From Sva-07 sp942492715 (GTDB lineage: Bacteria; Actinomycetota; Acidimicrobiia; Acidimicrobiales; Ilumatobacteraceae): a DNA stretch of 64,000 nucleotides. Under the pieces are notes generated by a model. That model had not been told where the DNA came from. It saw only the letters and a program-made list of their open reading frames with translations, and made no database searches. Positions 1 through 8,708 of this stretch are shown one piece after another (the first letter of the stretch is position 1; the number at the start of each line of letters is the position of its first letter). The DNA is taken from NCBI GenBank assembly GCA_942492715.1, contig CALOFW010000005.1:248001-312000 (forward strand). The letters run 5' to 3'. The position numbers and the translations under genes were made by a program.

Positions 1-1028
1 GGGAAGATCGCCATCCCCTTGTTGTGCGCGGCGCGGCCGCTGAGCGTGGCGACGCGGAAGTGCGTGAAGTCGGCGGTCTCGATCAGCTGCGGCAGGATCT
101 GATGGCCGTCGAACGCGGTGTAGGTCGCGTAGTACGTGATCGTCCCGTCGTCGCCGACGAAGCGGACGAACCGGGCGTCCTCCATCCCGTGGCTCTCGGT
201 CGGCCCGCTCGGGAAGAGAACACGCTCGGAGATGTCGATCGACGGCGGGAACGACGTGCGGTAGTTCGACGACGCCAGCCAGTGCAGCACGCGCGTCGTC
301 TCACCAGAGATCGATCGTTCGAAGTCATCGTCCTCGAGGGCCACGATCGCCGCTTCGAGCTCAGCCATCGTGAACTCGTCCTCCAACCGGACCAGCACCC
401 GTTCCTCGATGTCGTTCAACATCTCCATGTCACCGAGCTTGGTGGTGAAGAAACGCTTGTCGTACGCGTGCGGCGTGCGATCACCGGTGACCGCGAAGTC
501 GCTGGCTGGGTCGAGCACGATCGAGGCGTCGGCTCGCACGATCCCCGTGCGGAACTCGATCGACGACCGGTGTCCCTCCCCGATCGCCCGCAGACTCATG
601 ATGAAACGAACCGCGCCGTCCTCGACGCCCGACTGGTCGGGAGCGGCCACCATCGACGGGTTCCCGAGCGCGGCCGCTTCGATCGAGTACTCGTGGGTGA
701 AGTACGCGCCGATCAACTGCAGCCGAGCGAGTGAGAGCGACGCACCGACCAGCTCGACCTGATCGAGTCGGGCAGCGACGATGCCGGCATTGCGCTCGAG
801 CACCGCATCGAGATCGCGGTGGCGACCGACGAAGTCCTTGCGGGCCGCGTCGAGCGTCTCGACGACCTCGTGTTCCGGCATCGCCATGATCCGCCGGAGC
901 ACGATCTGGAGGCGCGACGCCCCGTCCGCGTGGATCTCCTGGCCCGGGAGGAACGGTTTGGTGATCACTCGCCGCGAGTCCGGGACGAGGCGCACAGAGT
1001 CGCAACGTGTCATCCGGAGTGCATCCAT
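1..1028 (-). CDS. GH130 (DUF377) glycoside phosphorylase/hydrolase, C-terminus cut by window edge
   Basis: I read this frame directly from the minus strand; it is open from the ATG at 1028 to the window edge, giving 342 residues. A GGAGG ribosome site lies 5 bases before that ATG, which favours it over the ATG at 1013. The late part carries GMEDARFVRF at about residue 283, followed by YYATYTAFDG and TLSGRAAHNKGMAIFP, the conserved core of the GH130/DUF377 five-bladed propeller family. Known members phosphorolyse or hydrolyse beta-mannosides and related oligosaccharides. The visible N-terminal 180 residues are mostly helical and resemble the longer GH130 subfamily. The substrate cannot be told from sequence, and the rest of the propeller lies outside the window. 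Confidence 0.8.
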   Translation of the reverse strand, partial: MDALRMTRCDSVRLVPDSRRVITKPFLPGQEIHADGASRLQIVLRRIMAMPEHEVVETLDAARKDFVGRHRDLDAVLERNAGIVAARLDQVELVGASLSLARLQLIGAYFTHEYSIEAAALGNPSMVAAPDQSGVEDGAVRFIMSLRAIGEGHRSSIEFRTGIVRADASIVLDPASDFAVTGDRTPHAYDKRFFTTKLGDMEMLNDIEERVLVRLEDEFTMAELEAAIVALEDDDFERSISGETTRVLHWLASSNYRTSFPPSIDISERVLFPSGPTESHGMEDARFVRFVGDDGTITYYATYTAFDGHQILPQLIETADFTHFRVATLSGRAAHNKGMAIF

Positions 1029-1255
1029 GGGAACCTCCGGTTCACGATGATCGTGTTGGTCATCGGGCTGATGACGACACCTGGCACCGTATCGGCCGGA
1101 CGGCGCGTCCCCGCCGCGACCCGGCCGCACGCGATCCGGGCTAGGTTGGCCGCCTTGGGATGAGTCGCCTCGTTTGGGCAGGACGGCCGGTTGCGCTGTC
1201 GCCCCGTACAGGCCCGACGCCTCGACCCGAGCCACCACCGGTTCGAGGAGTCATC

Positions 1256-1507
1256 ATGACCATCAACGCTCTCCCGGCGCCTTCGGCGTCGGACGTCGAC
1301 GCAACCGTCGACCCATCCGCCGACGCACCTGCCGACGAGGCCGTACCGACCCGTCTCTGCGGTCGCTGTCGACGGGCGTTCCCGATCGACGGCACCATCG
1401 ATCGACCGGCCTTGTCCGAGTGGTGGGCCTGCCCGAGCTGCGCCGCGTCGCTGCTCCCCAGCCGGCAACGGGCATCGACGACGTCCACCGGACAACCAAC
1501 CGACTGA
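1256..1507 (+). CDS. small protein with a CxxC-CxxC zinc-ribbon-like motif
   Basis: This 83-residue protein starts at an ATG preceded by GAGGAG at 1245-1250; the open frame runs further upstream, but without a better start. The first 30 residues are Ala/Asp/Pro rich and probably disordered. LCGRCRRAF (Cys35, Cys38) and WWACPSC (Cys59, Cys62) form a four-cysteine knuckle pair about 20 residues apart, consistent with a zinc ribbon. It is divergent from the GH130 gene and followed after 36 bases by another tiny ORF in the same orientation. No function is assigned; zinc binding is inferred from cysteine spacing alone. Confidence 0.6.
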   Translation: MTINALPAPSASDVDATVDPSADAPADEAVPTRLCGRCRRAFPIDGTIDRPALSEWWACPSCAASLLPSRQRASTTSTGQPTD

Positions 1508-1543
1508 CCAACCGACCGACCAACGACGACGAGAGGACCGAAC

Positions 1544-1657
1544 ATGGCCGACCGATCACCACAGCGAAACTCCGGCAAGAAGCCCGGCAAGACCCTCAAG
1601 GAGAAGCGCGCCGCGAAGCGCGAGAAGAAGGACGACAAGCGTCCGCTCGTGACCTGA
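1544..1657 (+). CDS. 37-residue lysine/arginine-rich small protein
   Basis: An ATG at 1544, six bases after a GAGAGGA site (1531-1537), opens a 37-residue frame ending in TGA at 1655-1657. The product is strongly basic, with the core KTLKEKRAAKREKKDDK, and should form one charged helix. Very similar short lysine-rich ORFs with a KTLKEKRA core occur widely in Actinobacteria as conserved hypotheticals (recalled, not searched). A good ribosome site and the close spacing behind the CxxC protein suggest the two are co-transcribed. The function is unknown; nucleic-acid contact is only a guess from charge. Confidence 0.55.
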   Translation: MADRSPQRNSGKKPGKTLKEKRAAKREKKDDKRPLVT

Positions 1658-1672
1658 GCCGCCGCGCCGCCG

Positions 1673-1951
1673 TCAGGCCGCAGACGTGCTGACGCCCCTG
1701 GGCATCCGGCGCGAGAGGAACACACCGAGCACGCCCGTGCCGAGCGCGACGCCGAGGTTGTCCGACAGCTGCAGCGACGCCGTGGCACCACCGACGCGAC
1801 CCTCCTCGACGCTGCGCAACGCGAGCTGCGCATGCGCCGAGTAGGCGAGCCCCATGCCGAAGCCGGCGGCGATCGCGCCGAGATAGATCGACCAGAAGGG
1901 TGCAGCGTCGGGCAGCGAGCCGATCGCCACCACGACGACGTCCGGCGCTGA
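1673..1951 (-). pseudogene. C-terminal fragment of a DHA2-type MFS transporter
   Basis: The minus frame between a TGA at 1952-1954 and the stop at 1673-1675 encodes about 92 residues with hydrophobic segments and the sequence GGATASLQLSDNLGVALG. This matches the last two or three membrane helices of a 14-helix DHA2 (EmrB/QacA-like) exporter, where such a glycine-rich stretch follows a cytoplasmic loop. The other roughly 400 residues are missing and the upstream DNA in this frame is unrelated, so the gene is truncated at its 5' side. It forms the left edge of a zone of gene fragments that ends at 3530. Confidence 0.65.
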
Positions 1952-2010
1952 TCACCCGGTCGGCCTTTCGGCCCTGGCACGAGGGGTCGTCACCGAGGTC
2001 GAGTTGGGCC

Positions 2011-2691
2011 ATGACGTGGAGATTCGACTGGACGGGAATGGGCCCGTTCCTCGTGAGCTCCGTCGTTGCAGTCACTTTGACGGCTTGGCAGGTGCGCGTC
2101 GATCGGTCGGTGTTCGAGCGTTTCTTCGGCGCAGCGGACCCGGTCGCGGTGATGGCCGGTGTCGCGGTCGTCGGCACGTTCGCGATGGCCTATCTCCAGG
2201 GGATCTCGGACTTCGCAGTGCTCGGCCCCGGGACGTCGAGGGAGGCCGTCTCGATCATCGCCTGGGCCGTCCCGCTCCTCGCCGTCGCTGCGATCGGCGC
2301 AGACCTCGTCTTCCGCTACGCCGAAGACACCAATGTGGCACTGCCCGACGCGCTCAGGTTCTACCCCGCGATCGCCGTGTTCGTCGAGAGCGCGCTGCAC
2401 ATCGTCCCGATCGCGGTGCTCGTCACGTTTCTCGGGATGCCGAGCGGGTTGGACGCGACCTTCTGGCGGATTGCGATCCCGGCCGCCCTCATCGAGGCCG
2501 TGTTGCAGGCCGTGTACGCCCCATCGATCGGTACGTCGGTCTTCAGTGCCATCCACCTCGTGGTGTTCGGGGTGGCTCAGGTGTGGATGTTCTGGCGGTT
2601 CGGGTTCATGTGGATGCTCGGGTTCCGGCTCGTCTACTACGCCCTGTGGCACCTGGCCTGGGGCGCCGCCCGACTCGAACTGTTGTTCTGA
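2011..2691 (+). CDS. polytopic membrane protein, possibly CPBP-like
   Basis: This is a 226-residue protein from the ATG at 2011 (MTWRFDW). The frame is open back to about 1900, but that part reads as arginine-rich antisense. I see six or seven hydrophobic segments, the last ones containing IEAVLQ, FSAIHLVVFG and YYALWHLAWG. The spacing of these Glu and His residues loosely recalls the CPBP (Abi) intramembrane protease family, but the diagnostic EExxxR is absent, so membership is uncertain and a protease role is not claimed. It is flanked on both sides by broken genes and may itself be a passenger in a rearranged region. Confidence 0.55.
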   Translation: MTWRFDWTGMGPFLVSSVVAVTLTAWQVRVDRSVFERFFGAADPVAVMAGVAVVGTFAMAYLQGISDFAVLGPGTSREAVSIIAWAVPLLAVAAIGADLVFRYAEDTNVALPDALRFYPAIAVFVESALHIVPIAVLVTFLGMPSGLDATFWRIAIPAALIEAVLQAVYAPSIGTSVFSAIHLVVFGVAQVWMFWRFGFMWMLGFRLVYYALWHLAWGAARLELLF

Positions 2692-2828
2692 GTGACATGG
2701 AGTTCGTCGACGGCGTCGCATCGCGGTCACCAGCACCGAGACGGCCACTGGGGCTCCGACGGCAGCTCCCAGCCAGACCCTGCGCGGCGTCCTCTGCGGG
2801 TCCGCGGAGCACGGGTTGACTTCGGACG

Positions 2829-2955
2829 ATGGCCGCTGGTCCGACGATGCCGATCGTGTTGCTCACGGGGCCGCCGGGGGGCGGGAAGTCGACGGTGGGA
2901 CGTCTCGTCGCCGAGGCGTTCGAGCGCAGCGTCCACATCGAGGCAGACGTCGTGC
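2829..2955 (+). pseudogene. N-terminal fragment of a P-loop kinase
   Basis: From ATG 2829 (or 2847) the frame encodes MPIVLLTGPPGGGKST, a textbook Walker A loop on the first beta strand, then VGRLVAEAFERSVHIEADVV, as in small AAA_33/shikimate-kinase-like enzymes. After about 42 residues the reading frame runs straight into DNA identical to the antisense of pgk (from 2956). The lid, Walker B and the rest of a normal 160-200 residue kinase are missing. The gene was therefore cut by the same event that placed the pgk copy here, or the junction is an assembly artefact. Confidence 0.65.
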
Positions 2956-3476
2956 CGGCCGAGGGGAGCAGGCGCTGGAACGCGATCATCGACGGTGCGG
3001 CGCGATGCGCGGTGGCGAACGCGTCGTTGACATACAGGTCGAAGAGCGGCGCCAGGTTGCGGACGAGATACGTGTCCGCCATCTGCTCCGGTGTGAGCTC
3101 GACGTCGCGCTCGAACGTGGTGAGTTCCTCGCCGTAGATGCGGACGTTGTCGAGCAACAGGACCTCGCCGTCCACCAGGGCCTCGATGCGCCGCCGCGCT
3201 TCCGGGCCGGCGACGTCGTCGACCCACTGCACGGGCCGGCCGAGTTTCGCGGCGAGCTTGCCTGCGTGCTCCTCGGTCGGGATCAGGTTGTGGTAGTCGA
3301 GCGCGTCGCCCTGGTGCGCCAGGATCACGACACGCGCCGACCGTTCGGCGAGATCACGGATCGTCGGGACCGACTTGTCGATCCGGGCGTCGTCGACGAT
3401 CCGCTTGGTGTCCGGGTCGATCGGCGAGTTGATGTCGACCCGCACGAGCACCCGCTTTCCGGCGACGTCGAGATCG
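2956..3476 (-). pseudogene. 521-bp duplicated internal fragment of archaeal-type pgk
   Basis: By eye these 521 bases match 10273-10793 with a single difference (C at 3401, G at 10718) and end abruptly on both sides. They encode roughly residues 8-180 of the downstream phosphoglycerate kinase in the same orientation, but without its start codon or C-terminal nucleotide-binding domain. On the left the copy abuts a truncated P-loop kinase; on the right it abuts a short stretch resembling an MFS gene. Near-identity implies a very recent duplication or gene-conversion tract, or a repeat-induced misassembly. No functional product is expected. Confidence 0.85.
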
Positions 3477-3512
3477 TCCGACAGCTCCAGCGACGGCGTG
3501 GCGCTGCCGGGC
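3477..3512 (-). pseudogene. short MFS-like fragment at the edge of the pgk copy
   Basis: The minus strand here reads GSATPSLELSD, close to GGATASLQLSD in the MFS remnant at 1760-1790. Over 33 bases the two differ at about five positions. It suggests that the pgk copy was joined to a paralogous transporter fragment. At this length chance similarity cannot be excluded. Confidence 0.3.
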
Positions 3513-3530
3513 ACGCGACACTGGTCGTGC

Positions 3531-4943
3531 ATGATCGACACGGACTACCTCATCATCGGAGCCGGGGCCATGGGAATGGCCTTCGCCGACACGATTCTCA
3601 ACGAGACCACCGACGCGACCATCACGATGGTCGATCGACACTCGCGACCGGGCGGACACTGGAACGACGCCTACCCGTTCGTCCGGCTCCACCAGCCGTC
3701 GGCGTTCTACGGGGTCAACTCACGCCCGCTCGGCGACGACCGGAAGGACGCCGTCGGCTGGAACGTGGGCCTCTACGAACTCGCGTCGGGGGCCGAGGTG
3801 CTCTCGTACTACGACCACCTGATGCAGCGTGACTTCCTGCCGTCGGGTCGCGTCCACTACTTCCCGATGAGCGATTTCACGGGTACGGGAACCGACGCCG
3901 ACGGGCGCGTGCGCGGGCGCTTCTCGTCGCTGGTCAGCGGGGTCGACACCGAAGTGACCGCGCGCAAGGTGATCGACGCCACCTACATGAACGTCACCGT
4001 CCCGTCACAGCGCCCACCGAAGTACGAGGTCGCCGATGGCATGCAGTGCGTGCCCCTGAACGACCTCCCTCGCCTCGAGCGACCGGCCGACGGTTACGTC
4101 GTGATCGGCGCCGGCAAGACCGGCGCCGACGCCTGCCTCTGGCTGCTCGCGAACGGCGTCGATCCCGACGACATCCGCTGGGTGATGCCACGCGACTCGT
4201 GGTATCTCGACCGAGCGCAGATCCAACCCGGCGACTTCCGGGAAGTCACCGCCGAGCGGTTCATCACCCAGTTCCGACATGTCGCAGAGTCCACCTCGAT
4301 TCCCGACCTCTTCGCCCGTCTCGAGGCCGAGGGCCTGCTGTTGCGCCTCGACCCGGCGGTCGAGCCGACGATGTACCGCTGCTCCACCGTGACGCAGGCC
4401 GAACTCGAGCAGCTGCGGCGCATCACGAACGTCATCCGCCTGGGTCGTGTGCAGCGCATCGGTACCACCGAGATCGTCCTCGACGACGGCGTGGCCCCCA
4501 CCAGCTCCGCCACGGCACACATCGACTGCACCGCCGACGGTCTCGAACGCCGGCCGGCGGTCCCGGTGTTCGACGGCAATCGGGTGACCCTGCAGACGGT
4601 CCGCCACTGCCAGCAGGTGTTCAGTGCTGCGTTCATCGCCCACTGCGAGGTCGCCTACGACACCGACGAGGCGAGAAACCATCTGTGCGGTGTGGTGCCG
4701 CATCCGGACAGCGCCACCGATTGGATCCGCACCGCCTACGGCAACTCGATCAACTCGAGCCGCTGGGGTGCCGACCCCGATCTGCAGGCGTGGCTCGCCA
4801 GCTCCCGGTTGGACGGTTTCAGCTCGACCACCCCTCCGAGCGAGCAGCTGATGACCGTGATGATGGGGGCGCTCGATCACGCCGAGCCGGCCCTCGCCAA
4901 ACTCGAGCAGTACGTCGCCGAACTCGACGACGCCGGCCTGTAG
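3531..4943 (+). CDS. FAD/NAD(P)-binding oxidoreductase, flavin-monooxygenase-like
   Basis: This is 470 residues from the ATG at 3531 (MIDTDYLIIGAGAMGMAFAD). The dinucleotide-binding GxGxxG at residues 8-13 is followed by DRHSRPGGHWNDAYPFVRLH, where GGHW is typical of class B flavin monooxygenases and related NAD(P)-binding proteins. A second Rossmann motif, YVVIGAGKTGADA, sits at about residue 188 and would bind NAD(P)H. The C-terminal third is less conserved and may set substrate choice. The start lies directly after the mosaic fragment zone and no strong ribosome site is visible, so its native promoter may have been replaced. The substrate is unknown. Confidence 0.75.
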   Translation: MIDTDYLIIGAGAMGMAFADTILNETTDATITMVDRHSRPGGHWNDAYPFVRLHQPSAFYGVNSRPLGDDRKDAVGWNVGLYELASGAEVLSYYDHLMQRDFLPSGRVHYFPMSDFTGTGTDADGRVRGRFSSLVSGVDTEVTARKVIDATYMNVTVPSQRPPKYEVADGMQCVPLNDLPRLERPADGYVVIGAGKTGADACLWLLANGVDPDDIRWVMPRDSWYLDRAQIQPGDFREVTAERFITQFRHVAESTSIPDLFARLEAEGLLLRLDPAVEPTMYRCSTVTQAELEQLRRITNVIRLGRVQRIGTTEIVLDDGVAPTSSATAHIDCTADGLERRPAVPVFDGNRVTLQTVRHCQQVFSAAFIAHCEVAYDTDEARNHLCGVVPHPDSATDWIRTAYGNSINSSRWGADPDLQAWLASSRLDGFSSTTPPSEQLMTVMMGALDHAEPALAKLEQYVAELDDAGL

Positions 4944-5009
4944 CGAGCACCGCTGATCGACGTTCGGGCGTGGGTGTCGGGGGCGGCAGGGTCCCGTAGC
5001 GTGCGACTC

Positions 5010-6731
5010 ATGCCGAACCAGAGCAAGAAGGTCATCGTCGTGGGTGGTGTCGCCGGTGGTGCCAGCGTTGCCGCTCGAGCGCGTCGGCTGTCGGAGGAGG
5101 CGCACATCATCGTGATCGAACGAGGCAGCTTCGTCTCGTATGCGAACTGTGGGCTGCCGTTCCACATCAGCGGGGAGATCGAGGACCGCGAGAGCCTGCT
5201 GGTCCAGACTCCCGAGGGCCTGAAGAACCGGTTCGATCTCGACGTTCGCACTCGCAGCGAGGCGATCGGCATCGACCGGGAGACCAGGCACCTCGAGATC
5301 CGCGACCTCGACACGAACGAGGTCTACTCGGAGCGATACGACGACCTCGTCCTGGCCCCGGGCGCAGCCCCGCTGAGCCCACCGATTCCCGGCATCGATC
5401 GGGTCGGCCACTTCGCCCTTCGCTCCATCCCCGACATGGACGCGGTGATCGAGTGGAACAACCGGGTGCAGCCGCGGCATGCCACCGTGGTGGGCGCCGG
5501 CTACATCGGACTCGAGATGGTCGAGCAACTCACGCACCTCGGCATGTCGATCACGTTGATCGAGGCTGCGCCGCAGATTCTCGGGGCCGTCGACGAGGAC
5601 ATCGCGTTCTGGCCGCATCGGCAACTCGAGGATCGCGACATCGATGTCCGGGTCAGCACGATGGTCGTCGGATTCGAGGAGCCGGCGGAAGGCGAAGACG
5701 CTCGGGCCTCGACCGTGGTCCTCGACGACGGCTCGAGACTGCCGACCGACCTGGTGATCCTCAGCATCGGCGTGAAGCCCGAGGTCGAGTTGGCGCGAAC
5801 CGCCGGCGTCGACGTCGGCGACTTGGGCGGCATCCGGGTCAACCAGCACATGCGCACCAGCGACGAACACATCTGGGCGGTCGGCGACGCCATCGAGGTT
5901 CGGAACCCCGTCACCCATGACTGGACACTGCTTCCGCTGGCCGGACCGGCCAACCGCCAGGGACGCGTCGCGGCCGACAACATCATGGGACGACCCTCCC
6001 GGTACCGCGGTACGTGGGGCACCTCGGTCGTTCGGGTCTTCGACCTCACGATCGCCGCGACGGGCCTCAACGAGCGGCAGCTCCGACAGGCCGGGATCGC
6101 CTTCGAGTGTGTGCAGGTGCACCCGCTGTCCCATGTCGGCTACTACCCCGGCGCCGAGCTCTTGGACATGAAGCTGGTCTTCTCTGCCGAGGACGGGACG
6201 ATCTACGGAGCGCAGGTGGTCGGTGACGAAACGGCTGCTCGCCGGATCGATGTGCTCGCCGCCGCGATCCAGGGCGGCTTGTCGGTCGACGATGTTGCTC
6301 AACTCGAGCTCTGCTACGCCCCGGCGTACGGTGCCCCGAAGGATCCGGTGAATCTCCTGGCCATGGCAGCGCGCAACGTCGTCAACGACGATGTCAGCAT
6401 CGCCCAGTGGTACGAAGTGGATGCTCTGGCCGATGACGAGGTGCTCCTCGACGTGCGCAGCACCGAAGAGCGCGAAGCCAGCATGATTCCCGGCTCGGTG
6501 CACATCCCGCTCGATGAACTCCGAGGTCGCATCGAGGAACTCGACACGTCGAAGCGGTACATCGTGCACTGTTTCTCCGGTCAGCGCTCCTACTTCGCGT
6601 CACGCATGCTTCGGCTTCGCGGTTTCACTGTGCGCAACCTCACCGGCGGGATCCGAAGCTGGCAGGCGGCCCACCCCGACCGAGACCGCCAGAAGCCTGC
6701 GATCGAGTACATCAGCGCGCTGGCCAAGTAG
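5010..6731 (+). CDS. CoA-disulfide reductase fused to a rhodanese domain
   Basis: This is 573 residues, starting at the ATG at 5010 just before KKVIVVGGVAGGASVAARAR. Residues 1-450 are a pyridine-nucleotide-disulfide oxidoreductase: an FAD site at the N-terminus, the single redox cysteine in SYANCGLPFHISG (Cys47), an NADH site with VVGAGYIGLEMVEQL, and the C-terminal dimer domain. Residues about 465-560 are a rhodanese with active-site loop HCFSGQRS (Cys521). This CoADR-RHD arrangement is known to reduce CoA disulfide, CoA persulfide or polysulfide with NAD(P)H, in sulfur handling and thiol redox balance. No frameshift or missing catalytic residue is seen. It follows the preceding flavoprotein gene after 66 bases and may be co-transcribed. 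Confidence 0.88.
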   Translation: MPNQSKKVIVVGGVAGGASVAARARRLSEEAHIIVIERGSFVSYANCGLPFHISGEIEDRESLLVQTPEGLKNRFDLDVRTRSEAIGIDRETRHLEIRDLDTNEVYSERYDDLVLAPGAAPLSPPIPGIDRVGHFALRSIPDMDAVIEWNNRVQPRHATVVGAGYIGLEMVEQLTHLGMSITLIEAAPQILGAVDEDIAFWPHRQLEDRDIDVRVSTMVVGFEEPAEGEDARASTVVLDDGSRLPTDLVILSIGVKPEVELARTAGVDVGDLGGIRVNQHMRTSDEHIWAVGDAIEVRNPVTHDWTLLPLAGPANRQGRVAADNIMGRPSRYRGTWGTSVVRVFDLTIAATGLNERQLRQAGIAFECVQVHPLSHVGYYPGAELLDMKLVFSAEDGTIYGAQVVGDETAARRIDVLAAAIQGGLSVDDVAQLELCYAPAYGAPKDPVNLLAMAARNVVNDDVSIAQWYEVDALADDEVLLDVRSTEEREASMIPGSVHIPLDELRGRIEELDTSKRYIVHCFSGQRSYFASRMLRLRGFTVRNLTGGIRSWQAAHPDRDRQKPAIEYISALAK

Positions 6732-6847
6732 CCCTGCGCGCAGTCGCGGACACCGTTGCGATCGGGCGATTCCTGCTGGAGGACTGTGCTCCTCGTTTGC
6801 GACGAAGGGCCCTACGGTCCAACCCGTTCGGGTCCTACCGTCGGGGT

Positions 6848-8653
6848 ATGGATGAGATCGAGAGGTTCGGATCGGTCGTTTCCCATCACAGCGCCCGAGA
6901 AGCTGCGGTCGTCTCGAGGAGGAGTCCGCACGGACGGCGTGTGCTGTCGTTCGCTCGGAAGATCAATCGGCGACTCGTCGTGCTCGTGGCCGCGTCACTC
7001 GTGCTGGCGGCAGGAACGGCCACCATCGAGGTCGCCACGCAGCCCAACTCGGTGAGCGCCGCGGTTCCCGCCGGGGCAAAGACCGAGATCACGGGTCGGC
7101 CGAATGGCATCGCCGTGTTGTCCGTGGGCGCGACGAACACGTGGGCGGGGGGCTATTTCCAGGTGTTGCCGTGCGATGCGACGCCAGGGGCGTACTCCAC
7201 GTTGAACGCCGCCGAGGCCGGTGAGACGATCGCCAACCTGGCGATCGTCCAACTGGACGCCGCCGGGAAGGCATGCGTGTACAACGAGAGTGCTTCCGAC
7301 ATCTTCGTTGACCTGCAGGGGTACCTCGACCCGTCGGCGTTCACGCCGGTGGCGCAACGGTTGTTGGACACCCGTCAGCCTGCACCGAAGCCCCCGGTCG
7401 AGGCCGGCGGCCGCGTCGCGTTCGTCGGCCAGCCGAGTGGATTGGCCGTCGTCTCGATCGTGGCGACCGACGCCCTCGCCCCCGGCTACGTGCAGGCACT
7501 GTCATGTGCCGCCTCGCCCGGTGCGTACTCCAATCTGAACGTCGATCGAGCCGGTCAGACGATCGCGAACCTGGCGATCGTGCAGCTCGACGCCGAGGGC
7601 GAGTCGTGCATCTACACCCAGGGGGGCGCACACCTGATCGTCGACCTGCAGGGCTACCTCGATCCAGCAACGTTCACCGTTGCATCACAGCGGTTGCTGG
7701 ACACTCGTCAGCCTGCGCCGATGCCCGCGCTGCCCGCCGGCAGCAGGGCCGAAGTGGTCGGTCAGGCGAACGGGGTGGCGGTACTGTCGCTCATCGGTGC
7801 CGAGACTCGGGCACCCGGCTACTTCCAGGTGCTCGAGTGCGCCGACGTGGAGGGAGCGTTCTCGAACCTGAACTCCGATCGTGCGGGCCAGACCCGAGCG
7901 AACTTGGCGATCGCGCAACTCGACGCCAACGGCAAGGCGTGTTTCTACACCCAGGGGGGCGCACACCTGATCGCCGACCTGCAGGGCTACTTCGCCTCGT
8001 CCGTGTTCACCCCCGTGAACCAGCGGATCCTCGACACCCGCCAGGCTCCGACTCCTCCATGGGCGTCCGGGGTGCTGTTCGGGGATCCTGTCTCCGCTAC
8101 TGAGGCGTTCATGGGGTGGCTCGAACGCACCGTCGCCGATCTCGATCCGTGGACGATCGGTGAGGTCACATCCGACGGCGCCTCGGCTGAGGTCGAGGTC
8201 ACCTACACACCGTTGACGTTCGACGTGACGCTGCGGCAGCTCGTGCAGCCCACGATGACGGTCGTCGTCAGCCGGTCCGAACTGTTCGGCGGCTGGGAGG
8301 TCACACAAGCCCGCTCGGCATCGTTGCAGGTCGGTCGGCCGCTTCCGGGCGACCGGGTCGGCTCGGTGTTCGAGATGGACTACTCGAACACGCTCATCAG
8401 CAGCGGACCCGAAGTCCGCGTCTTCGTCACCGGTTCTGCGACGCCCACGTTCCAGGCTCAGTTCAATGGTGGAGGGATCTTTGCCGCCGGGTCGTTCTCA
8501 GGAGTCGTCGACACGACCCTCTGCAACCCCGGCCTCGCCTCCCTGTTCTCCTTCGTCACCGTCTGCAACGGCGTTGGTCCCGCCGGCGCACAGGGGACGC
8601 TGGTCATCAGCACCCAGCAGGGTGCGACGGCGGTGCCGGTCGTCTTCGAGTGA
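6848..8653 (+). CDS. exported protein with three ~108-residue RLLDTR repeats
   Basis: This is 601 residues. The ATG at 6848 precedes a 50-residue basic leader and the hydrophobic segment LVVLVAASLVLAAGTA (about residues 43-58), so it is exported or anchored by an uncleaved helix. Three repeats follow (7066-7390, 7391-7717, 7718-8057), each containing GIAVLS.., a Pro-Gly-Tyr segment, one conserved Cys pair, ANLAIVQLDA, VDLQGYL and a closing RLLDTRQPAP. This repeat is common in large surface proteins of Acidimicrobiia and related Actinobacteria, where it appears as a cell-surface beta module of unknown ligand (recalled). The last 200 residues form a separate beta-rich domain. A structural or binding role outside the cell is likely; no catalytic motif is seen. 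Confidence 0.7.
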   Translation: MDEIERFGSVVSHHSAREAAVVSRRSPHGRRVLSFARKINRRLVVLVAASLVLAAGTATIEVATQPNSVSAAVPAGAKTEITGRPNGIAVLSVGATNTWAGGYFQVLPCDATPGAYSTLNAAEAGETIANLAIVQLDAAGKACVYNESASDIFVDLQGYLDPSAFTPVAQRLLDTRQPAPKPPVEAGGRVAFVGQPSGLAVVSIVATDALAPGYVQALSCAASPGAYSNLNVDRAGQTIANLAIVQLDAEGESCIYTQGGAHLIVDLQGYLDPATFTVASQRLLDTRQPAPMPALPAGSRAEVVGQANGVAVLSLIGAETRAPGYFQVLECADVEGAFSNLNSDRAGQTRANLAIAQLDANGKACFYTQGGAHLIADLQGYFASSVFTPVNQRILDTRQAPTPPWASGVLFGDPVSATEAFMGWLERTVADLDPWTIGEVTSDGASAEVEVTYTPLTFDVTLRQLVQPTMTVVVSRSELFGGWEVTQARSASLQVGRPLPGDRVGSVFEMDYSNTLISSGPEVRVFVTGSATPTFQAQFNGGGIFAAGSFSGVVDTTLCNPGLASLFSFVTVCNGVGPAGAQGTLVISTQQGATAVPVVFE

Positions 8654-8708
8654 GGCTCGTCGGGCGCCGTGCGTGCGAGCTACTCGTCGGACAGGTCGAC
8701 CCGCTGCA

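Noticed and set aside
4005..6569. 854-residue open frame on the minus strand
   Set aside because: It is the antisense shadow of two well-supported flavoprotein genes. Its product is His/Asp/Arg-rich with no recognisable domain, typical of high-GC antisense frames.
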